64,000 bases of DNA from Corbicula japonica. Its lineage: Eukaryota > Mollusca > Bivalvia > Venerida > Cyrenidae. The notes under the pieces were generated by a model. It did not search any database and had not been told where the DNA came from. It saw only the letters and a program-made list of their open reading frames with translations. Both the position numbers and the translations under genes were made by a program. This document shows positions 24,804 through 50,029 of this stretch, piece by piece. The first letter of the stretch is position 1. Each line of letters opens with the position of its first letter. Location of the stretch: positions 868,001 through 932,000 of the forward strand of contig JAZAYU010000114.1 of assembly GCA_038501625.1 (NCBI GenBank), given 5' to 3'.

Positions 24804-25081
24804 TGATTGAGTGGGTATTGGGTTTAACGAAGCATCAAGGCGTTACGAATTATGATACGTAAAATCGTTTAGGTGCGCAATATGTTACGATTCCCACTCA
24901 TTTGGAAATCTAAACTATACCACAAAAGACATCTCAGGTGTCAATTTATTTCTTGAATAGTTGTTTTCAAAATCCATCGCGCTGTTAGCGAATGACATGC
25001 GTTTGACGTAAACCTTGGTGGTATTTAAACGACTGCTGTTACCCATAGAGGTTGTTTGGAAACAAGCATAGCATTTCAAAC
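24804..25081 (+). promoter_or_regulatory. Copy 1 core promoter and conserved upstream block
   Basis: TATTTAAAC at 25022-25030 is TATA-like, 60 bp before the ATG. TGACGTA (CRE/ATF-like word) sits just upstream near 25012. GTGCGCAATATGTTACG is at 24873-24889, and its TGCGCAAT core resembles a C/EBP half-palindrome. A block around GTGGGTATTGGGTTTAACGA begins near 24809. The same order occurs before copies 2 and 3. Factor names are analogies to vertebrate consensus sites, not evidence of binding. Confidence 0.6.
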
Positions 25082-39058
<13,977 letters not shown>

Positions 39059-39360
39059 AAGCTTTATAAAGATGTCTCACATTTGGGCCACATCACAGAA
39101 AAGGATGCATTTAGACTGCCGAGGTCAATCGTAGAATTAGCGCCATAATGTTGATCGAATTATATTTCTTATCAACATTATAAAGTAAAAATATGTATTA
39201 TTATATACTTACAAAATGGCATATAACTGATGAAAAATAATAGAAAATGGAAAATGGTAATGTTAATAGTTAAGTATGAATTTATATCGAAAAAGATAAC
39301 TTCTCCGGTGATGTGCCCTACAATTATTTAATGCATGTGAGATATACCCGGAATAAAAGC
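39059..39360 (+). promoter_or_regulatory. Copy 1 3' UTR with candidate poly(A) signal
   Basis: AATAAA occurs at 39352-39357, about 295 nt after the stop, with no earlier canonical hexamer noticed. The UTR extent is inferred. Confidence 0.45.
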
Positions 39361-40752
39361 ATAAAAACATATGAACAATGTTTGTCGTCTGTACTCTATG
39401 GTCAGCTTCAACAACCAATCAAAAGAGGCTTTTTAAATGATTGAAGCGATATTGTGTCGCGTCACTAAGGCATACAAAACATGTGGGGTTGTTGAAAGTG
39501 TGTGATTCCCGAAAAAAAGGCGCTAAATACGTCTACTTTAAAAACTCAATGTTGTTTTTATTCAATTTCCGATTAACCCGATAAAATAGCGACTCAAGTC
39601 TTATATTCACACTCATTAATATTCACTTCCTACCAAAACATTGAAGAGAGTTGTTGAATTATTGCGTTTATCGGGATATGTTAATCATTTGAATTGTTTA
39701 AAGTAAGCGTGAAGCCTTCGGTTTTACACTCTTTAAGCAACCCAACTGTTATTCATACTCTAATGAACATAGTACAATATCGATTCGATCCTTAAGGGAA
39801 TAAGATGATTTCTATACATTTTAACATATTCTATAGCGGAGTGGTATTGCCTTATTACATAAGTGAATTCGGCCTCATGTTCTCGTGATTTCACACACAA
39901 ATGACGCGCCATAACAATCCGTTGTCTTTCTACAAGAAAATTAAATATTTAAATATGAGCAAATAAAGAAGGAAAGCGTATATACTTCTGGTATATAAAC
40001 TCAAAATTTACTCGACGGACTTTTCCCTTTAACATGAACTACTGTTTATCTGCATATGCCTTGTTCCCAAAACATTCATAATGGTTGTTCGCCGTAGCAG
40101 ACAGATATATGAAACATGGAAACAGTGATGCTCTATGTTTTGCAACTGTTTCTTATTTTATAATAATACATGAATAGTTACCCGTTAAGATAAATATTCC
40201 AGCCCAATATGATCACCATGCTCTCTGCTTTTTCGCTATGTGGAAAGGCTGTGTGTTTTGTGTGTGGTCATTCCTGATGTGCATATTTTACATTTTCATT
40301 CACATTTAGGAAATTATGTTTCATCCACCCACCCCTCGCCCCTCGCCTTTCTCCTCCAATTAAAATAGTTTCTTGGTTTAAGTTTAGACATTTAAACATA
40401 AAATGTAAACATTATAAGTTTCTATTTTAAGCATAAAGTTTATTAATCGCACTTATGGAAATCAAGTCAGATTCCTTATTTCGCTTGATATATTATATTA
40501 CAAAAGGTAAAAAATATACGTTTCTATTAAAAGCATAAATATAATCGCACCAATGGAAGGCAACTCAGATTTCTTGTTTGGCTTAATAATCGCTGTAACT
40601 TTGTAATTATTAGGGTTCGACTCTGCTTCAAACGTTTTCTGTGATCTAAATACTGACAAAACAATTTGTCACTTAACCAGGTTGTAGAGTGCATCAACCT
40701 CACACTCATATGAACAAACAAGTACAAGCTGTCATGGTAAAATAACTCCAAC
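39361..40752. other. Intergenic between copy 1 and the long-TIR element
   Basis: A diverged ~107-bp direct duplication lies at 40405-40490/40515-40600 (GTTTCTATT...AAGCATAAA). 40690-40752 is the left half of a repeat whose uninterrupted copy lies at 47750. Confidence 0.5.
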
Positions 40753-40757
40753 ACATC

Positions 40758-42542
40758 CAGGGGGTCCAACGTATTTGGTTTTTGCGGAAAAGTAAGTGAG
40801 GGACATGTTCTGTGCGGAACAAAATGGCGGAAAATTTCGTTATTTTGTGCATTTCTGGATTTATTTTGACCTGGTAAGTAGGTTTATATCAATATTATCG
40901 AAATATAAATACGCCTACCCGGAGGCCAGATGTGTAAGCTACACTCGGTTTTTCAATCTTTGTTTCTAGAGGCCTTAACAAAAAAGTTATTGAATGTATA
41001 AACTGAAATATTGTTTGTTTACAAAGTGAAAATAGAAAGTTGCGTGACATGAAACTGCGTTTTTAGCTAAAATATACCGTTCTTGGACCTATTTTATCTA
41101 AATTATCACCGAGTTTTTGCATATATTTCTTCACGATGGCTTTTGCACTTTACGGTGCAGAATCTGAATAACAAACTTGCATGAATGCGTTAATATAAGT
41201 GTAAGTAAGACAAGAGCTGGTAACAAATGTTAATAATCAAAACAAAAGCCAGTTTGTTATCCAATTACGAATGTCTCGCGTATTTGTTATGCAAAATTTC
41301 CTACCACATACACTTGCTTGCATATTATTCTGCCTCTTGATGAATGTTCATTACATTATTACTGCTTAGTAGTACTATACTACTTTTAAGTATTTTACAA
41401 AAAAAAATACAGGCGCACCTATAAATATATAGGCGCACCTTTATATGTAAATGGTCATGGCGTTGTTACATACGTTTCTGTACCTATTTCAGATCGAGAC
41501 AATTCACGATGACAAGATATAAGAAGAAGTCTCGTCTGCATTTTGAGAAGAAGGCCACAAAACGGACAATTCGAGGCACGCCTTACAAACGTTTGAAGCG
41601 TATTTGTGGCACAACTACACCTTAAATGATGATTGTTTACTTGACTCGTTAAATAAATGAAGTACTATTTGGGTCAAAAGTAACATTGTTCTAGTCGTTA
41701 TGTGTATTAAATATATGTATATCTAATTTAAAGGTTCGCTTTTATATTTAGAGTCGCAACTCATTATTTCAAGGTGCAGATCTAAGTAAAGAGGTGCTCA
41801 TGTATGTCCAAACATTGAAATAGAGGTGTTCTCTGAATTTAGAGAGGTGCACCTCTACACCTGGGATAAGAAATAAAGGTGAAGTGTACATCTAAATTTA
41901 GAGGTGTGTCGCTATTTTTGGGACTACCAGTACAGGTACTTATGTATAGATAAGAACATACGTATGTTTGGTTAACAAATTGGCTTTTGTTTTGATTATT
42001 AACATTTATTACCAGCTCTTGTCTTACTAATACTTATATTAGCATAAGAGTGTGTTATTCAGATTCTGCACCGAACAAAAAATGCTTACCACTTCCACGG
42101 CAAACATTTAAGATGTTTGAACTTAAAAAAATTGGTCATTAAGTACGCAAAAGCCGTCGTGAAGAAATATATATATATGCAAAAACTCGGTAATAATTTA
42201 GCTAAAATAGGTCAAGGAACGGTATATTTTGACTGAAAACACAGTTTCAAGTAACGAAATTTTCTATTTTCACTTTGTAAACAAACAATCTTTCAGTTTA
42301 TACATTCAATAACTTTTTTTGTTAAAGCCTCTAGAAACATAGGTTGAAAAACCGAGTGGAGGTTACACATCTGGTCTCTGTGTAGGCGTATTTATATTTC
42401 GATAACAGTGATATAAACCTACTTACCAGGTCAAAATATCTCCAGAAATGCACTAAATAACGAAATTTTCCGCCATTTTGTTCCGCACAGAACATGTCCC
42501 TCACTTACTTTTCCGCAAAAACCAAATACGTTGGACCCCCTG
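40758..42542. mobile_element. Long-TIR non-autonomous DNA transposon, 1785 bp
   Basis: TIR arms of ~506 bp (40758-41263) and ~573 bp (41970-42542) start with CAGGGGGTCCAACG and match perfectly over about the first 60 bp. The 5-bp target duplication ACATC is at 40753-40757 and 42543-42547. The flanking repeat is uninterrupted at 47750-47850, giving an empty site. There is no transposase; superfamily not assigned. Confidence 0.88.
41509..41625 (+). CDS. Possible captured terminal exon (38 codons)
   Basis: Inside the transposon, between the arms. A good acceptor (CTGTACCTATTTCAG, ending 41492) is followed by an open frame of basic residues (KKKSR, KKATKRTIR) to TAA at 41623-41625, then AATAAA at 41652-41657. 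It could equally be the last exon of a lost transposase gene. Low confidence as an expressed product. Confidence 0.25.
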   Translation: MTRYKKKSRLHFEKKATKRTIRGTPYKRLKRICGTTTP

Positions 42543-42654
42543 ACATCCATCAACTCGACAATGTTGTATGCAAAAGTAAACAAACATTTAAACCATAAGA
42601 AGCTTATAGAATTGTAATAGATGAAAATGGAACTTTGAAAGACATCGAACACGA

Positions 42655-43525
42655 CAAATATGAAAATATTGCAGGCTCGGTTTGATTGAGCCTGTTCATG
42701 GGCAGTAATGGAAATGCATATTACTGCCCACGCCGTCTAGCCTCGGGTTGAGCTCAACTCAATATTTACACCAATAAACAGTACAAGTTCGATCCATCCC
42801 AAACGATGGTATGCATATGGCGGTGAACATGCAACCTTCAATGCGGTATTTTCAGATTAATACCATTCCATGTTCAGCGGCGTATGGTCCCCAGATAAAA
42901 GAATGGGTTTGCCCTAAACGATAAACAATGGGCGGAACTAAACCGAATGGAATTTTGACAGAGTATCAGAGAATATAAAGCCTGCATATCACAGACCACA
43001 CCAAGGCAAAATTTAAAATGTAGGAAATATCCTTGGGTTGATTGAACAATATCTAAATCTATATTTGTTGGGATATTGAAACAACCCATCTATAAACTGG
43101 CCGAAATATCAAAACAAAAGTAATTTTAGAAGTACCATTTACATAGTGCATAAATATAGTGCTCAACGACCTTGAAAGTACGTAACTGATAACAGCACCG
43201 ACTGTATGTACGGGGAGACTTTTTACAGCCGCCACATGCCATAAACAACGCTGCTGTGATATTAAAAAAAGCAAAAAGACAGGTTCTCAAAGACTTTACC
43301 GAGAAAAGAGGCCTTGGTGTCAAATTTACAAGGACACGATGACAGGGATAAAAGAAACAGATCGAACTTCTAGGGGTTTTTTTTTCTCCATAAAACTTCA
43401 CAAACTTAAACCCCTGTCAATATCTTGCAATCAAAGAGGTAAGCATAACGATCAACTCCAAATGGTTTTATCACAAGGCACGCAGAGCGCTGTAGAATAT
43501 CATGTTGGAAACCTTAATGTTTGAA
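42655..43525. repeat. Dispersed repeat family R1 (long copy)
   Basis: Shared segments occur at 47750-48180 (same strand), 54775-54860, 55730-56560 (reverse) and 16650-16740. Marker words: GTACGGGGAGACTTTTTAC, GCAGAGCGCTGTA, CATCCCAAACGATGG. The small ORFs in it differ between copies. Confidence 0.7.
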
Positions 43526-43732
43526 TTAACTGATGTTTTTTTTACGAATAACGTCGAGAAATAATATTGCCTTTTACTTTCTTTAGTTAATAAATTAAAA
43601 CTTCATAAAAGACAGGCTGTGAAATACCTTGTTGCAATAGTGATTTTAAACTGCACCTATATCTATGAATTAAATCTGGGTATTGGAGAAAACAATTGTT
43701 AAAGGATTTCCTTAATGTGTGATACCGATATT

Positions 43733-43903
43733 ATAGGAATAACCATGCCGTAATTTTGAAGTTTGCGACGGTATACACAGATTTTAATGGTCGCAAATAT
43801 TTTTAACGGCGAAGGCGCAGCCTGAGCCGTTAAAATGATTTAAGACCATTAAAATCTGTGTATACCGTCGCAAACTTCAAAATTACGGCATGGTTATTCC
43901 TAT
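43733..43903. repeat. Two-step foldback hairpin
   Basis: 60-bp outer arms (43733-43792 and 43844-43903) are exact inverses as far as I can read. An inner stem, TTTTAACGGC/GCCGTTAAAA, carries loop GAAGGCGCAGCCTGA. Confidence 0.93.
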
Positions 43904-44135
43904 TCTAACGCTCTTCCACGTTTCGACGTTTCGGCCATAATGCCTTCTTCAGGATTGTTTGTCATAACAGGAAATGACGTCAACGTCAAACGACAGTAAA
44001 CAAGGAATTTTACGGTCGCAAATTTTCGCCATCCGACCAATCAGATTGCTCGAAATTTATTTAGTGCGTTAGAATCTTGTTTTAATAGTTTTTCTGTAAT
44101 GCAAAGATTACGTTCATTGAAATCTTCAACACCAT
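43904..44135 (-). pseudogene. 3' part of a decayed reverse transcriptase element
   Basis: The minus strand from 44135 downward reads a frame with DFNERN and TEKLLKQDSN, continuing the C-terminal part of the RT-like ORF found at 46399-47340. The two are separated by the TIR element at 44140-46394. From ~44045 on the sequence changes to a small inverted-repeat segment with ATTCTAACGC/GCGTTAGAAT ends. Confidence 0.65.
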
Positions 44136-46398
44136 TAAAACCCTCTTACGCCGAGAGCGACTTTTATGTCGCTCCCGTATAACGCCGAGAGCGACATTAA
44201 AGTCGCTTATCGGGAGAGACCGAGAGCGACATATAAGTCGCTTTTAAAATACAATGATATTAAATTACAAAAATGTATACTCCTTGTCATATTTTTGATA
44301 GTTGTAAGATTTTATTAGCAAATGGCGCGCCATGATTGCATGTAAACATATTTTGTTTTATGACGTCATTAAAACAAAAAAACGACGTCATTTTCGGGCT
44401 CACTTTTGGCGTCATATGCTCGATGTCGTTACGGCGGTCGCGTCAAGACATCAATTGCATGGTAAAAATTTAACCATCCGGGTGCGCGATTTCCTTATCA
44501 AGATCTTTTATTTCATTGTCTAATACTTAGGAAATGTTATAGTTAAATGTTGTAAAAGGTTTATAGGCGAGGATGAAATTTCCGTGAAAGCAAGAACAGT
44601 CGGCCTAGGCAAAGAGTTCCAATTTAAGCATTTTCCAGAAATATTACGTGTACCTTATCTATTTAACGAAGTATAATGAAGTTTGGAATGGGAATAATTT
44701 ATAATTCGATTAAATTAAAACTCATCAACTTTGATGCATTTTACGATTTCATGCAAAGAACATTATTTAGTCCTGAATAAACAAGCCGACGGATAGCATA
44801 AGCATCATTTCTTACAAAAAGAAAGAAGTACTGGGTGGCTAGTCTACAATGTATCAATCGGATGGCTGGATGCGGATTGTGGAAAAAATAAAAGGTGACT
44901 GATTAATGTATAAAGGGTTTGGATGCTAACATACTGATTAGTCGATAGATCGATCAGTCAATCATTTGATAAATAAATTATCCAATCAATCAAACAATTT
45001 ATCGATCAACCAAATAATCGATCAATCAGACAATCAATCAGTATTTGTAATGCGCACAAAATTTTTAATGATGATAAAAGAATATTTCTCCGGGTTAAAA
45101 GAAAATTTTTGTTTTTATAAATACTTTTTCCTTACTAAAGCATTGTTGGAAAATCTGCTAATAACCCCGATATTTATGAAAAAAAGTTGCATGTCGGTAA
45201 AAGTTTGATTTTCCCGGAATTAGAATCTACTTTTGTTAGTAAACAAATACCAAAATACGATGTACCATCCTGGCATAAAAACAAGTATGCTGGTTTTTCA
45301 ATAAAACGGCTATATTTTTATTTCTAGGCGAACAGAACTAAATCAAGAAATACTTAAATTTCTATGAATCAGAAATCTGGAAGACGAAAATATATGGCAC
45401 TTTAATTGGTTCAATTCAGTGGTTGTCTCTTTTTCCCATTTAATTTGGCGAATACACAGAGCAGATACATGTAAAAAGACCTGTGAACTTTCCAGTCAAA
45501 ATCTGACGCATTTTTTTTTTAAATTTGCAATCGATGCAAATCATGTTAATCCTTTGTGAAAAGCGGAACAAATACCCGGTATATAATATACAATGACGGC
45601 TATTAAATTCACTTCTCCCACTTCGAAAGGCCGCTGAGATGCACAACCAACGCTTTACTCGTTTTAATACCGGAAAATCTGGAACTCCAACCCGAATGGG
45701 ACGGATGGACAACCAATTCAGCAAACCGTTTTTACTGCCTGATAGAAACAAATATTTTCTTTAGTAGTCCGGTTCCCGCTCTTTTTTTCAAAGATTTCGT
45801 TTTCGCATACACTATCCACGAGTCAAGCGAATGCAATTAAAGTAAATCATGAGTTATATCTAAAACTCACACCAGATGGATTGCCGTGCAAACATTCATG
45901 TGTATCACAATTTAAATAAGAAAAAATAATTTACCGGCATTATTTACCGGCATTTTCTTTTTCTTTCAACAAAAAATCGGAAGATGATGCATTCGGATAG
46001 TGAAATTGAGTACATCGGTACATGGGCATTCTGAGAAATTAGTTTCCTCCGGTACTTTGTTAAAGACCGGTTGTCGGTTTTTGTGTCCGATCACAAACAT
46101 ACTATACGCATGTTCTGTTTCAGAGTACGTTTATGCTTCATAGCATTAGTTTCTTCAAACACAAATCGCGGAGAAAGTTGTAAATATACAATATGAATAA
46201 ATGCAATGTACTAATATTAAAATTATTAATTTTAACAAAAAGTAAATGAAGATACACTTATGACGCTTGAACAAATACATATGAGTCTCAAATCGCATCG
46301 AAATTAATAGCGACGTTAACTTTGGCGCTCCGTAACGTCATTTCCGCCGCGACGTCAACAACATCCTAAAATAAAGACTCCGGCGTAAGAGGGTTAAA
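44136..46398. mobile_element. 2.25-kb TIR element inserted in the RT pseudogene
   Basis: TIR ACCCTCTTACGCCG at 44140-44153 and its inverse at 46381-46394, with TAAA on both sides (44136-44139 and 46395-46398). Subterminally, 44152-44250 holds three copies of a short palindrome, GAGCGACATTAAAGTCGCT. The longest ORF inside (103 codons, minus, 45440-45751) is unrecognised. TTAA overlaps the target, so a piggyBac-type origin is possible but not shown. Confidence 0.78.
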
Positions 46399-47340
46399 GC
46401 TCTAGAATAGCGAGCAAGCTGTGACATGTAAACACCATTGGATGTTGCATTAGGAACATCGACGCTTAAAAACGGAATATTTACTAGATCAAATAAAAAT
46501 AATATCTTTTATCATATATTTTAGAAGTGACGTAACCATTTTAAATTTGAAAGATTATGATAAAGAAAGTTTGCTTGCGTTTCTGAAGTGTTTGCCTGAT
46601 TAATCTATGTTACATAAATCATTAAGGTATCTCGAGGTGTTGTTAAAGGCTGTTATAATGTTATCATGATATTCGGTAGAAGAAAACATAAATTCTCTTT
46701 CATAATAGTATAAAAACAGATCAGCAACAAGGGGTGCCCAATAAGTAGCAATCGGGATGTCTATTTCTTGTTTATAAATAGTGTTACAAAATCTAACATA
46801 AATGTTGGCGACTCTATTAGGTACCCGGTATTGTCAAATCCATTAAGAATAGTTATCATAAGAACCATCTGTTAAAATTCAGAATGTTCATTACAAGCGA
46901 CATAATTATGTTTTATTTTCTCCTCTAAACGTTTTTAATGAGACTGGTGAGCTTGTGTCTTATTCAATTATAAGGAAGTGAGGTGTACAAAGTGGACAAA
47001 TCATCATAAGTTGACAAACAGAACACCTATAAATTATTTGATTAAAGCTTCTTTAAAACGTTATCTAAGTTTTTTATTGACCAATATAGATTTTTGTCAG
47101 TGGTTTCAAAAACCTTTTCGCAATACCTCATTACATCTTCCTTATTGGCTTTAAGACAAGAAGTTAAGAGTACAGATAATTTATAAGTAGTGCAAGAACT
47201 GAATCTGGCGATAATTCTTGCTTAATGGAGTTTTGTGCTTTTTGGGCAACCAAACATAGTAGGAATTTTACCGCCAGACACTAGTTCTAAATTCTTATGA
47301 AGAAGTAGGCTGTAAGCATTAGTACTATTAAGCTCTTCAG
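46399..47340 (-). pseudogene. Degenerate reverse transcriptase (Penelope- or non-LTR-type)
   Basis: Translated on the minus strand across several frames, the order is STLYTSLPYN (~46970-47000), IACNE-like, then IDIPIATYWAPLVADLF (~46715-46765), FNNTSRYLND (~46625-46655) and VNIPFLSVDVP...GVYMSQLARYSRA, ending at 46399. These match the palm-domain blocks of retroelement RTs, where the catalytic block is normally YxDD; here it reads YLND. Stops and frameshifts are frequent, so it is dead. The N-terminal part beyond ~47340 is not recognised. The family assignment is from remembered motif order. Confidence 0.72.
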
Positions 47341-47389
47341 TTAAAATATGAATATAGTTTACGTCACATTGTTATTGCATTATTTGAAG

Positions 47390-48180
47390 CCTTACTAGCA
47401 AGTGATAAAACAAATCTGTTGTGAAAGCCTTGAATTCGTCTTTTCAGGTGACGAAAAATAAAACGAGGTCGTGGTAATAATGAAGCTCAGTAAATTCTTT
47501 ATAGAAAAGTGAAATATGCATATCAGGAATGGCCACACCCAGCAGACACAGCCTCCCCACACAGCCAGATAGTAGAGTGGAAAAGAGAGCATTGAATTAC
47601 AATAATCAGTTTCAAAATGGACGCCACAAACAATTAAAGAAAGTGAGAACCCTAGGGGTTACCTCCTTAAAACGGTCAGTGGCAAAACAATTTGCCACTG
47701 GAGGTTCAAACCAGATGTTCTAGGGTGCAACAACCCACAGTTTCCTCAACAGGTTCTCATATCAACAAACAAGTACAAGTTGTCTTGGTAAAATGACTCC
47801 AACTCACCCATCAGCCTAACAATGTTGCATGCAAAAGCACACAAACATATAAAACAACAAGAAGCTAATAGCACTGCAAAGCCAAAAGGGCGAGTACTCA
47901 ATGATCTTACCGAGACCAGAGCCCCTGCAGTCAAATTACCAAGTACACGATGACAGGGATGAAAGAAACAAATCGAGCTTCTAGGTTCTTTATAGAAAAG
48001 GTTTCCCCATAAGCCTTCAAAAACTCTTAAACCCCAGCCACCGTCGTGCAACCAAAGAGGTAATTTCTGACGGGTCAATCACAAGGCCTGCAGAGCGCTG
48101 TAAAATATCGTGTTCAACTTAGTAACCTTTGTGTTTAAATTTACAGATGGTTTTTACGAATAACCGAGGGAAATTAATAT
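47390..48180. repeat. Copy 2 duplication unit start with repeat R1
   Basis: 47345-47480 matches 55410-55545 (GGTGATAACACAAATCTGTTGTGAAAG), marking the start of the segment duplicated as copies 2 and 3. 47750-48180 is a copy of R1 carrying the empty site of the 40758 transposon. Confidence 0.65.
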
Positions 48181-48289
48181 TGCCTTTTATTTTATTTTAT
48201 TTTTTCTTAAGTTTATAAAAACTGGCTGTGAAATACCTTGTTGCAGTAGTGATTTTAAACTGTACCTGCATTTTTTTATTTAAATCTGG

Positions 48290-49200
48290 GTATCGGCGGT
48301 ATAGCTTGCAAAAGGATATTCGAGTGCCAATGATTTTGAAGTTAAAGCAATAAACAATCTCAAGATAATGGTGTATTTTCAATAACCTGTAAATGTACTA
48401 GGTTATTATGAGACCGTTGACTTGTCTCTGATTGGTTCGTTTAAAATCAATAATATAAACAAACCAGATTCTTGAGATTTGAGACCAACTTCAAGTCGTA
48501 GTTGAATAAACAGACAAGATTTTATCGCAGTCAGTGTCTGCCAAATTTATTTAAAGAAAGTTTTGCTTATTTAAAGAGTAAGGATTACTATTTCAGGAAA
48601 CTTTAATTTGATTAATTTTATTAAGTTAGAATCAAAATATGTCATACATTTTTGCATATACATTGAAAATCTTTTCACTGGTAATTTATTCTAATAATAT
48701 ATTGATTTAATTCAAACACTATCTGCATTAAGAAGGTCGATGAACTGAGGAAGCCTCCTTGTAACGCTTCCATTTTGTACTGCGGTTCTTCTTTCAATGT
48801 GTCACATTTAACTACAAAATATTCCATTGAGTGTCGCTCTGTAACCGTAAATATAAACTCACACCCGAATTGTTAAAATCAAAGGTTGTAAAAGAAATTT
48901 TAAGCCCCTTAACCACATATTATACGAAAGGGAAGACTTTTTTAAATGGTGTATAAAAAGCATGACTTAACTTCATTAACATAAAATAAGCAAGGAAGAT
49001 ATTTTCTCCGGTCCTTTGGTTAAAAGTGCATTTTGACATTAAAAAAAAGTAAAACTGAATGAGTTTTTAAGACTCGTTATGTTCGTTAATACTTGTACTT
49101 TTCGTAATAACATTGATTCACTTTGTAGATAAAATAATATATAATTTACGTTGAATGATATTATTAACTTTTATAGAATAACATGATGATCAGCTTTTCG
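48290..49200. repeat. Upstream duplication block, copy B
   Basis: 48300-48520 matches 55545-55730 (GGTGTATTTTCAATAACCTG). 48600-49180 matches 56640-57200, and 48610-49040 also matches 15310-15725. Confidence 0.72.
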
Positions 49201-49807
49201 TTACCCGACATAAGCTTCGTGAAAAGTTTTGATAAAATATTTTTATGCCCCCGAAGGGAGGCATATAGTAATCGCACCGTCTGTCCGTCCGTCCGTCCGT
49301 CCGTGCTTACGCCACGCCATTTATGTGGCTATGAGAACAATGGTAACGGTAAATTCTATTCATTCCGTTCTGTTACGTGGCTATTTTTTCTTTTATGTGG
49401 CTAAAAGAACAATAGAGAGGACAATAGAGTAGCCACATAAATGACGTTCGTAAGAACCTCCGTCTGTCCGTGCTTACGCCACGCCATTTATGTGGCTATG
49501 AGAACAATGGTAACGGTAAATTCTATTCATTCCGTTCTGTTACGTGGCTTTTTTTTCTTTTATGTGGCTAAAAGAACAATAGAGAGGACAATAGAGTAGC
49601 CACATAAATGACGTTCGTAAGAACGTCCGTCCGTCCTTCCGTCCGTCAGTCCGGCAAAATGTTGTCCTCGCTTCTTCTCCAAAACAGCTTGAGGGATTTC
49701 ATTGAAACTTCACAGGAGTGTTTGTCACCAAGCCTAGTTGTGCATATCGTCAGGAATTTCTGATTGGATTATTTTTTGCCGAGTTATGAGCACTTTGTCA
49801 TTTTTTG

Positions 49808-49837
49808 CTAACCCTAACCCTAACCCTAACCCTAATT
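49808..49837. repeat. Short telomere-like (CCCTAA)n tract
   Basis: About four and a half CCCTAA units (TTAGGG on the other strand) inside the dispersed element. Too short to be a telomere. Confidence 0.9.
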
Positions 49838-50029
49838 CTTGTCCTCCCTTCTTCCCCAAAACCGCTTGAGGGATTTCATTGAAACTTCACAGGAGTGTTT
49901 GTCACCAAGCCTAGTTGTGCATATCATCAGGAGTTTCCGCTCAGATTATTTTTGGCGGAGTTATGAGCCCTTAGTCATTTTGAAACTATAAAGGTGCATT
50001 AATGAGCCCAAATGGTATCATTCTGAATT

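Noticed and set aside
49808..49837. Telomere end
   Set aside because: Only about four and a half units inside an internal dispersed element, flanked by normal sequence.
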